Positions 32,380-38,781 of a DNA stretch of 38,781 bases are shown here, piece after piece. The DNA is taken from the NCBI GenBank assembly GCA_031256775.1, contig JAIRPX010000152.1, forward strand, positions 1 to 38,781, written 5' to 3'. The notes under the pieces are model-generated. The model was given only the letters and a program-made list of their open reading frames with translations, had not been told where the DNA came from and made no database searches. The DNA is from Dysgonamonadaceae bacterium. Its GTDB lineage: Bacteria > Bacteroidota > Bacteroidia > Bacteroidales > Azobacteroidaceae. How positions within the stretch are numbered: position 1 is the first letter of the stretch; every line of letters begins with the position of its first letter. The translations under genes and the position numbers were made by a program.

Positions 32380-33541
32380 GTTTCCTTATCAGATGGAAAT
32401 AGCGGTCTAAAACTTCTTCCGCCACGTCGTCCCATGAACGGGCAATTGTTTTGGAAGCGTTTAAGCCAGCCTGTTTGAGCGTTTCCGGTTTGCCGATCAG
32501 CTCCATAACACGTTTTGCCATTGCCTGGCTCGAATTTTCAGTCAGGAATCCGTTGTAGTTGTCTATTATCACTTCCGAAGCGGTAGAATCCCTTACTAAT
32601 ACGGAAGGAGTGTATTGCGAACTCGCTTCCCTCAATACGAGTGGGGCATTGTCGTAAAGAGAAGGGAAAAGAAACAAATCGGCTGCCGCATAGTAGCTTT
32701 TCAGCTTTTTACGGTCGAAAATCGTGCCTAAAAACTCAACTTTCGAATCTAATCCATATTTATTTGCCATTGCTTTCAATTCCTTTTCCGCATAGCCGGT
32801 TCCAATAAAATACATTTTAAATTGTAAATTATTCATTAAAGCCAGAGTATCTATAATCAACCCTGTGTTTTTTTCCCAGATATGCTGTCCTGTGAAAAGG
32901 AATACCGGAAGTCCGTTGGGGATATTCAATTCCTGGCGCGACTGGCGTTTCAAGGCATTAATGTCGCTATCCATCGGAAAATCCGTACCGTTTTCCATGA
33001 CAATTACTTTTCCTCTGTAGCCATATTCACGAATAGTATCCTCAACCGCTGCCTGCGGAATCCAGACTTCATCGGCAGATTCGAAGAATCGTATCACTTC
33101 TTTCAGCATCCAGTCGGTGATTTGCCGGTTGTTGAATATCCGTTCAAAATCAGCCCTGAATTTGGAATGGAACGTAGCTATTATTGGCGCTTTTTGCTGT
33201 TTTTTCAGTGTCAGCGCCACTTTCGCCGATGAAAACGGGCAATGAACATGTAGCAGGCTGAAAGGTATTTTTTTTATCATTGCCTGAAATGGAAAATCTG
33301 CGTATGGAATGCCCAGACAGTATGGTTTGCGCACCGGCAAGGGCAACGAGGCGTAGCGATAAACCGGATATTCCGATGAATCCGCATATTTTGGCGCTCG
33401 CGGCGTTACCACGCACACCCTCTGATTTTTTTTATGCAGCGCTTTGGCATAGTTCTGCACCGTAAGCGCCACGCCATCCATGACAGGTGGGTAACTGTCG
33501 TTAAATAAACCGATTATTTTCTCTTTTACGCTATAATTCAT
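32363..33541 (-). CDS. GT4-family glycosyltransferase
   Basis: A 392-residue GT-B fold enzyme. The N-terminal acceptor domain shows IIGLFNDSYPPVMDGVALTV followed by QNYAKALHKKN, and LHVHCPFSSAKVAL. The C-terminal donor domain shows FLFTGQHIWEKNTGLIIDTL and the nucleotide-sugar motif ADLFLFPSLYDNAPLVLREA. The glycine-rich VMDGVA loop and acceptor region resemble glycosyltransferases acting on diacylglycerol or phosphatidylinositol-type lipids (alpha-monoglucosyl- or mannosyl-lipid synthases). Together with the overlapping flippase-like gene this suggests a two-gene glycolipid unit: one makes the lipid, the other moves or positions it. The sugar and lipid are not deducible from sequence. Confidence 0.9.
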   Translation of the reverse strand: MNYSVKEKIIGLFNDSYPPVMDGVALTVQNYAKALHKKNQRVCVVTPRAPKYADSSEYPVYRYASLPLPVRKPYCLGIPYADFPFQAMIKKIPFSLLHVHCPFSSAKVALTLKKQQKAPIIATFHSKFRADFERIFNNRQITDWMLKEVIRFFESADEVWIPQAAVEDTIREYGYRGKVIVMENGTDFPMDSDINALKRQSRQELNIPNGLPVFLFTGQHIWEKNTGLIIDTLALMNNLQFKMYFIGTGYAEKELKAMANKYGLDSKVEFLGTIFDRKKLKSYYAAADLFLFPSLYDNAPLVLREASSQYTPSVLVRDSTASEVIIDNYNGFLTENSSQAMAKRVMELIGKPETLKQAGLNASKTIARSWDDVAEEVLDRYFHLIRKHAETH

Positions 33542-34068
33542 ACCTGTGTATTTTTTACCGTTAAGTTTTATGGTGCGAAGATATGAAAAAATATTTCAGG
33601 CAAGAGCGCCGTGACCGTAATGTAACTGATATTTAGCGGGAACGTAACTGCCGGTGAACGAGATACGGGACACGATGAACGCGGTGCGAAGGCACGAAAG
33701 TGGCTGGTGTGGCTTTGCAATAGCGCACGGTAAAGGATAAGACCTCACACAGAGCAGCGTAGCTGCGACATTTTAATTTTTATTCATTTCATGTTTATGA
33801 ATTAATTTGCTGTTAAAAAAGATGTCGCAGCTACGCTGCTTTTGTTCAGCACGGTTTTAAAAAATTTGCGGAATAGCTGTTTTACAAGTAACGCGAGAAA
33901 AGTTTTTTAAACGAGACACGTGGCGCAAAGCATAAAGGCACGGCTTATAAAGCCGCGTCAGCAAACAGTTTTCAGTTTTTAGTTTAGTTTTTAGTTTTTA
34001 GCGATAGATTGCTTCGCTGGCGCTCGCAATGACGATGTACGAAAGCCGCGCCAGTAAATTATTAATTA
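33542..34068. repeat. Composite interspersed repeat region 6 (gap between the regulator and glycosyltransferase genes)
   Basis: The 527-bp gap holds an inverted copy of CGTTCATCGTGTCCCGT (around 33666-33682), a GCGCACGGTAAAGGATAAGA remnant of the hairpin block (33723-33742), the second MITE-like element (33752-33840), a TTTTTAG/TTTTCAG heptamer tract (33969-34000) and a direct A module (34004-34034, core CTGGCGCT) followed by GAAAGCCGCGCCAG. A near-match TATCTTCG on the minus strand (33581-33588) might be part of the glycosyltransferase promoter. Confidence 0.8.
33752..33840. mobile_element. MITE-like element, copy 2 (inverted relative to copy 1)
   Basis: Left end GAGCAGCGTAGCTGCGACAT (33752-33771) and right end GATGTCGCAGCTACGCTGCT (33821-33840) are inverted repeats. 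The core (TTTATTCATTTCATGTTTAT, then GAATTAATTTGCTGTTAA) is the reverse complement of the core at 10532-10579. Near-identity over about 90 bp in opposite orientation 23 kb apart argues for a discrete unit that has moved. Confidence 0.65.
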
Positions 34069-37000
34069 TTAACTCTTGCTTTGCATTGATGCTATATAAT
34101 CTTTTGGCAAAACGCCAAACTGCAATTTGAAACATTTAGCAAAATATGAGGTCGACCCAAATGCAACCTTATAGCAGATGTCTAAAACGGATTCGCCCTG
34201 TAGCAATAATTCGGCAGCGCGGTGCAGCCTGTACGCTCGCAGATAATCGTGTGGAGACATGTTTGCAATACGTCCCAAATTCCTGTAAAAACTTGAACGG
34301 CTCATATACAGTACTTTTGCAACGGAATTAATCGAAAATTCAGGATCGCTGATATGTTTTTCTATTTCTGCCTGAAGTTTCTCTATAAATTCCCTGTCGC
34401 GTTCAGAAACGGTTAAATTGGAAGGATTCAAAAATGGATAGTTTGCTACCGCCTGACGAATCGACGTTTTCAGTTTAAGCAGGTTTTCTATCTGTTTCTG
34501 TAAGTATTTGATTGAAAACGGTTTTTCTATATAGGCTTCAGCACCGTATTCCATGCCTTCTATTTTTGAGTCGAGCGTTGCTTTTGCCGTAAGAAGAATA
34601 ACCGGTATATGACATTGACTTGGGTCGGATTTGATATTTTTGCACAATTCCAGCCCGTTCATACCCGACATCATAATATCGCTTATCACAATATCTACAT
34701 TTTTCCTGGAAAGAATACTTAACGCTTTCTCTGCGTTGTTCGATTTAAAAACAGTGAAATGAGGGGAAAGCGATTCTTCCATAAGATTCAGTAATTCAAT
34801 ATTATCTTCTACAAGCAATATGCTGTATTTCAAGGAAACATCTTCTTTTGAATCGTCGGCGTCTTTTTTTTCATTATTCGATTCGCCGTCCGCAACATGT
34901 TCTGTTTCATCAAATTCAAACGGAAGTGATAAAACAAATGTAGTCCCGCCTTCAGGATTATCGCTCAAAGATATGTTGCCTTTGTGTTTTTCTGCCAGCA
35001 GTTTTGAGAATGCAAGTCCTATTCCTGTTCCGCTATCTTCTTCATTCACTTGATAAAATGCCTCAAAGATTTTTTCTTTTTCCTCATTTGGAATACCGGG
35101 ACCGTCGTCGGCAACCATAATTTTGAAACCGTCTTCTTCATATTCCAGACGCAAGTCGATTTTTGTCCCTGTAAATTTCAGGGCATTACTCATCAAATTG
35201 ATAATGATTTTCTCTATTTTTTCTTTGTCAATCAACACATCAGGTTCATTTTCAGGTAAACTTACAGTCACTTTGATATGATTCATTTCAGCCACATGCA
35301 CAAATTGCCGGTAAATATCCTGCAAAAGGCTGTTCAAACTTTGCCATTTAAGATTCAATTTCGTTTCCTGATTTTCTATCTTCTGAAAATCAAGCAGTTG
35401 ATTTACAACGTTAAATAAATATAATACATTTTTATTAATAATGTTCAGATATTTTGCCTGATTGGGATCGGTTGAATATTTTTCGGTTAATTTATCCAGA
35501 GGAAGTTTGATAAGGCTCAGAGGAGTTCGCACTTCATGCACGAGGTTAATAAAAAACCTGATTTTGGAAGCATACACTTCCTTTTCTTTTTCAATGCGAT
35601 ATTCTTCCAGCTGCATACGGAATCTTTTTTTCGATCTGTGTATTAAATACATGATAATCAGGTAAATAATAACGGCGACAAATAAAATGTAAAAAACAAA
35701 TGCAAGCATAGATCTGTACCATGGAGGCATGATAACAAGCTGAATTTCAGCGCCCTGTTCGTTCCATCTGTTATCGTTGTTTGAGCCTTTCACTTTAAAC
35801 GTATATTCTCCAGGCGGCAATTTTGTGTAAAACGCCGTATTGGAATGTTCATTGTTAACCCATTCCATGTCAAATCCTTCCAGGATATAGCGATATTTGT
35901 TCCTGTCAGGCTCCTCATAGCTCAGCGCAGCAAACTCAAAAGCAATACTGTTATTGGCATAAGGCAATGTTATCTTCTTGGCAATATACATCTGCTCCGA
36001 AAGGTTCAATATTTTTTTTGCCTCTCTGTCATTCGTGTTATATAAGCGTATATCAACAATATATACAGGCGGAATATATGCGTTTTCTTCAAATTCGTCC
36101 GGAAAAAAAGCGTTAAATCCATTGATTCCACCAAAATACAGTTTTCCGGCGCTTGATTTCAGCGACGCCTTGAAATTGAACTGATTACTTTGCAAACCAT
36201 GTTCTTTGGTATAAAGTTTCTGTTTAGAACTGTTTGACGGATTGATTCGCAGCAAACCGGCATTGGTCGAAATCCAGAAGTTTCCCACATTATCCTCTTC
36301 CATAGAATAGATTACCTTGTTAGGCAAGATTTTATTATGAGGATCGAAATCACTGAAAGTTTCGGAATTTTCATTAAAATAACACAAACCGGCGCCATTC
36401 GTACCAAGCCAGATTTTATCGTTGGAATCTTCAAACAGAGAGATAATTGAATTACTTATAATAGAACTGGAATCATTTTCATCATGAAAATAATGTTTCC
36501 ACTGGCTTGTGTTTGAATTGTAGCGGAAAACGCCCGAATTGTCGGTGGCAATCCAGAGAAACCCTTTGCTATCTTCCAGTATGTCAAACACTGACGTCAT
36601 TGACCCAACAAAATTTAGCGCCTCGAAATTATTCCGGCTGCGGTTATAGCGACATAATCCCCTGCTTGTACCGGCATATATATTCTTTTTACTGTCCATA
36701 AAAAGCGAAAGCACATCGTTGCTGCAAATTGTTTGCGTCGATTCCCTGAAATGATAATGTTCTTCAATTCGATTGGTTTTGAGGTTAATAATTTTTAAGC
36801 CTTCCGAATAAGTTCCAACCCACAGATTATCATCGTCCAAAAGCAGGGAGCGAATATCTAATTTTTGCATTCTTTGATTAAATGGATACGATTCTAATTT
36901 TTGCATATCTGTATGAAGCAATTTCAGTCCATCCTGCGCTCCAACCCAAATATTTCCATCTTTTGCCTCGCAAAACCGGTTAATTACTTTTCCTATACTT

Positions 37001-38034
37001 GATACCAGGCTGTAAGTTGGAAAATAATACTCAATGGCTTTTGTCTGAGGAGCTAAATAATTCACGCCTCCGATATAGGTAGATATCCAGAATCCGCCTT
37101 CCGTATCTTTCACAATAGACATAACGTAATGGTCGCTCAAACTGCGCAAATCAGCCGGATTATCTATCCTTACGAATTGTTTGTCGAAAATATTGAACAG
37201 ATACAAACCATTATCGGAACCGATAAACAGTTCTGTTTCAGAGAAGGAGATTATCGCCCTGACTGTACCGATATTCATGTTGCCGTAATAAGAGCTTATA
37301 CGTTTTGTTTTAATATCCAGCACGCTCAGGCTGTTTGTTCCTGCTCCAAACCATACTTTATCATCAATGGCGTATAAACAGTTGATTTTCAGGTTTTCCA
37401 TATTTTGCCTGTCGATGAACGGAGTAAAAGATTCGATGTATTTCCCATTAAGGTCATAACAAATCAAGCCTTCCTGCAACGACGACGAATAAACCCTCTG
37501 CATCCTGTCTTCGCAAATATCCCAGACAAATGAAGTATATTTACTGTTTTGCTTCAAAATGCCGGTTTCCATGTCATATATAAAAATACCCTGTCCCAAA
37601 GTTGCAATCCATATCTTCCTGTTTGAAGTTTTAATGATTTTTTTCACTTCGCTACTTATGGATACCCCATATTCCGTTTCTTTTTTGAAATGCGTAAAAT
37701 GTTCATTCGAGCGAGAATATATATAAATACCGCTATTCGTGCCTACCCATATATTACTTTCGTCGTCTTCAAACAGAATCTGTATGAAATTATTTCCAAG
37801 CGAAAATTTATCCTGCATTTCGTTTCTGTATATCTTGAATTTTTTCCCGTCGAAACGATTGAGTCCGTCGCTTGTTCCAAACCACATAAAGCCATAACTG
37901 TCTTGTAGTACGCACGATACAGTATTATGAGAAAGACCGGTTTCTACCTGGTATTTCTTGAAATAAAATTGTTTTGCCGATAAGGGCATATAAAAAAAAC
38001 AAAACAATATTCCTAAAAAATGACGTTTTTTCAT
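34069..38034 (-). CDS. Hybrid two-component system protein (sensor, histidine kinase, receiver and AraC HTH in one chain)
   Basis: A 1321-residue inner-membrane regulator. A signal sequence (MKKRHFLGILFCFFYMPLSA) leads into a periplasmic double propeller of Reg-prop repeats (about residues 25-650; for example YGFMWFGTSDGLNRFDG, IWVGTNSGIYIYSR, IWLGTNGAGLCYF). A Y-Y-Y domain follows (about 700-765, PPGEYTFKVKGSNNDNRW), then one membrane helix (about 775-798). The histidine kinase has H833 in NLVHEVRTPLSLI and the ATPase boxes NLMSNALKF, DDGPGIP and GTGIGLAFS. The receiver has D1119 in IVISDIMMSGMNG, and a C-terminal AraC helix-turn-helix (about 1225-1315, FSINSVAKVLYMSRSSFYR). Such proteins usually sense glycan fragments and control adjacent polysaccharide loci, but no SusC/SusD or glycosidase gene lies beside this one. 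Confidence 0.96.
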   Translation of the reverse strand: MKKRHFLGILFCFFYMPLSAKQFYFKKYQVETGLSHNTVSCVLQDSYGFMWFGTSDGLNRFDGKKFKIYRNEMQDKFSLGNNFIQILFEDDESNIWVGTNSGIYIYSRSNEHFTHFKKETEYGVSISSEVKKIIKTSNRKIWIATLGQGIFIYDMETGILKQNSKYTSFVWDICEDRMQRVYSSSLQEGLICYDLNGKYIESFTPFIDRQNMENLKINCLYAIDDKVWFGAGTNSLSVLDIKTKRISSYYGNMNIGTVRAIISFSETELFIGSDNGLYLFNIFDKQFVRIDNPADLRSLSDHYVMSIVKDTEGGFWISTYIGGVNYLAPQTKAIEYYFPTYSLVSSIGKVINRFCEAKDGNIWVGAQDGLKLLHTDMQKLESYPFNQRMQKLDIRSLLLDDDNLWVGTYSEGLKIINLKTNRIEEHYHFRESTQTICSNDVLSLFMDSKKNIYAGTSRGLCRYNRSRNNFEALNFVGSMTSVFDILEDSKGFLWIATDNSGVFRYNSNTSQWKHYFHDENDSSSIISNSIISLFEDSNDKIWLGTNGAGLCYFNENSETFSDFDPHNKILPNKVIYSMEEDNVGNFWISTNAGLLRINPSNSSKQKLYTKEHGLQSNQFNFKASLKSSAGKLYFGGINGFNAFFPDEFEENAYIPPVYIVDIRLYNTNDREAKKILNLSEQMYIAKKITLPYANNSIAFEFAALSYEEPDRNKYRYILEGFDMEWVNNEHSNTAFYTKLPPGEYTFKVKGSNNDNRWNEQGAEIQLVIMPPWYRSMLAFVFYILFVAVIIYLIIMYLIHRSKKRFRMQLEEYRIEKEKEVYASKIRFFINLVHEVRTPLSLIKLPLDKLTEKYSTDPNQAKYLNIINKNVLYLFNVVNQLLDFQKIENQETKLNLKWQSLNSLLQDIYRQFVHVAEMNHIKVTVSLPENEPDVLIDKEKIEKIIINLMSNALKFTGTKIDLRLEYEEDGFKIMVADDGPGIPNEEKEKIFEAFYQVNEEDSGTGIGLAFSKLLAEKHKGNISLSDNPEGGTTFVLSLPFEFDETEHVADGESNNEKKDADDSKEDVSLKYSILLVEDNIELLNLMEESLSPHFTVFKSNNAEKALSILSRKNVDIVISDIMMSGMNGLELCKNIKSDPSQCHIPVILLTAKATLDSKIEGMEYGAEAYIEKPFSIKYLQKQIENLLKLKTSIRQAVANYPFLNPSNLTVSERDREFIEKLQAEIEKHISDPEFSINSVAKVLYMSRSSFYRNLGRIANMSPHDYLRAYRLHRAAELLLQGESVLDICYKVAFGSTSYFAKCFKLQFGVLPKDYIASMQSKS

Positions 38035-38048
38035 GCTGATATTTTAAG

Positions 38049-38079
38049 CAAAGATAAATTAAACAAATAAAAAAACAAA
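38049..38079 (-). promoter_or_regulatory. Bacteroidetes promoter for the hybrid two-component gene (minus strand)
   Basis: On the minus strand TTTG (38079-38076), a 19-nt spacer and TATCTTTG (38056-38049) match the consensus exactly. The ATG at 38034 lies about 14 nt downstream of the -7 box, so the leader is very short. Confidence 0.7.
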
Positions 38080-38099
38080 AATATACACGAAAAAACGCT

Positions 38100-38137
38100 T
38101 AACTTTGCTATTCTTACAAACAAAAACACTATATTTG
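38100..38137 (+). promoter_or_regulatory. Tandem candidate -7 boxes for the 38163 mini-protein gene
   Basis: TAACTTTG (38100-38107) and TATATTTG (38130-38137) both fit TAnnTTTG. The TTTG inside the first lies 22 nt before the second and could act as its -33 box. The second predicts a start near 38144, 19 nt before the ATG. Confidence 0.5.
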
Positions 38138-38162
38138 CAGCAAAATAGGGAAATAACAGTAT

Positions 38163-38477
38163 ATGAGAAAATTTCTATTCTTATTTATATCATTTTTAAT
38201 TATTTCTTCGCAGGTACTTCTAATGTCGCAAGATAAAAAAGAAAAAACTTCTGCGAGTGAGGAAACTGTTATTCCTGAAATGACTATTATCGGCAATAAT
38301 ATTCTTCAAGTGAAAAATGCGCCTGTTGGAAGTTACATCGAAATCATAACAATAGTAGGTAACAAGGTGCGCAAATACGAAATCAAATCAGCCAACGTCT
38401 CTTTTGAACTAAATTTGCCTAAAGCTATATATATCTTCAAGTTAGAAGGAACGGTCAGGAAGTTCGTAATAAAATAA
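38163..38477 (+). CDS. Small secreted protein with a type IX secretion C-terminal-domain-like fold
   Basis: A 104-residue protein with a signal peptide (about residues 1-21, RKFLFLFISFLIISSQVLLM), a short charged linker (SQDKKEKTSASEETVIPEMT) and a terminal 60-residue region. That region reads NNILQVKNAPVGSYIEIITI, then VGNKVRKYEI, FELNLPKAIYIFKLEG and the basic end KFVIK. The pattern (ILxVxNxPxGxxIEI, GNKV, strand, then KAIYIFKLEG and a K-x-VIK terminus) resembles the type A sorting domain carried by type IX-secreted proteins, yet there is no cargo domain. It is divergent from the hybrid regulator, with 128 bp shared upstream. It could be a fragment, a decoy or a free-standing surface module. 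Function unknown. Confidence 0.7.
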   Translation: MRKFLFLFISFLIISSQVLLMSQDKKEKTSASEETVIPEMTIIGNNILQVKNAPVGSYIEIITIVGNKVRKYEIKSANVSFELNLPKAIYIFKLEGTVRKFVIK

Positions 38478-38698
38478 GTTTTCAGTCTTTAGTTATCAGT
38501 TTTTAGTTTTTGTGCGGTTTAATTTCGTGCAACGTCATTGCGAGCGTTAGCGAAGCAATCCAGAAACACAATGACAGATCATCTGCAAAACCCTATGTTT
38601 TGCGAGAAGGCGCGTAGTGCCAGTATCTTTGTAGCCGTGTGCGTAAGCGCACGGTAAAGATGTACGGAATATAAACAGAGCAGCGTAGCTGCGATACC
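38478..38698. repeat. Composite interspersed repeat region 7 (right edge)
   Basis: It starts one base after the mini-protein stop: a decayed heptamer tract (GTTTTCAGTCTTTAGTTATC, then AGTTTTTAGTTTTT, 38478-38511), an inverted A module (38533-38563), then a hairpin block (38577-38698) that is the reverse complement of 10582-10703 with few differences. It includes the stem GGCGC-GTA-GTGCC (38609-38621), GTGTGCGTAAGCGCAC and GCAGCGTAGCTGC. From 38699 to 38781 nothing is recognisable. Confidence 0.85.
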
Positions 38699-38781
38699 TT
38701 AACCCACATTGCATCATTTCAAGTCACAATTTTCCAATAATCAGTAATATTCATTTTTTCAAATTCCGATTTGTGTACTAC

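Noticed and set aside
3170-38781. tRNA, rRNA or other structured RNA genes in the intergenic gaps
   Set aside because: No tRNA cloverleaf or CCA-type end, and no rRNA-like stretch, was recognised; the structured parts found belong to the repeat family.

Overview
The window is AT-rich chromosomal DNA from a member of the Bacteroidetes, most likely order Bacteroidales. The evidence is concordant. Several genes have the Bacteroidetes promoter pattern (TTTG, about 19-20 nt, then TAnnTTTG) upstream. Shine-Dalgarno sequences are absent. There is a one-protein hybrid two-component system (sensor, kinase, receiver and AraC domains fused), a CarboxypepD-reg/beta-barrel outer-membrane receptor, a NigD-like lipoprotein, a fused SpmA-SpmB protein and a small protein resembling a type IX secretion C-terminal domain. 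No rRNA, tRNA, CRISPR array, transposase or prophage gene was seen.

Layout. (1) 1-3169, minus: an efflux-type operon, periplasmic adaptor followed by a MacB/FtsX permease that runs off the left edge. (2) 3899-8829, plus: an outer-membrane receptor, then three genes joined by 4-bp ATGA overlaps: an orphan DNA methyltransferase, a sugar kinase and murQ (MurNAc recycling). (3) 9211-15477: nadA, rubrerythrin, nadB, a dihydrolipoamide dehydrogenase and an AlkD-like protein; rubrerythrin/nadB and lpd/alkD converge with overlapping stop codons. (4) 15959-24163, plus: SpmAB fusion, then a tightly packed housekeeping run ybeY-mnmG-apt-uvrC-dtd-mazG-deoC-vanZ. Two parS-type palindromes sit at 15884 and 19640, the first just after a G-quadruplex motif. 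(5) 24499-31163, plus: rpmH with its own promoter and terminator, then a PASTA protein, an RluA/D-type pseudouridine synthase, ddl, an acyltransferase, a NigD-like lipoprotein and nadE. (6) 31330-33541, minus: a glycosyltransferase and a flippase-like membrane protein. (7) 34069-38034, minus: the 1321-residue hybrid two-component regulator, divergent from a 104-residue secreted mini-protein at 38163.

The most unusual content lies between the genes. Most of the longer intergenic gaps carry pieces of one family of interspersed repeats built from a few recurring parts: a 31-34 bp palindromic module (outer arms ATTGC/GCAAT) with two interchangeable cores, heptanucleotide tandem tracts always on the same side of it, a roughly 110 bp hairpin block whose stem shows compensatory changes between copies, and a 90 bp MITE-like element with 19 bp terminal inverted repeats present twice in opposite orientation. 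No coding region seen here is interrupted by them. The nearest thing to an undescribed system in the window is this modular repeat family; its function, if any, is unknown.

Functional threads: NAD synthesis (nadA, nadB, nadE, but no nadC or nadD here), cell-wall recycling and synthesis (kinase-murQ, ddl), tRNA/rRNA modification and quality control (mnmG, ybeY, RluA/D family, dtd), nucleotide salvage (apt, mazG, deoC), DNA repair (uvrC, alkD) and envelope functions.
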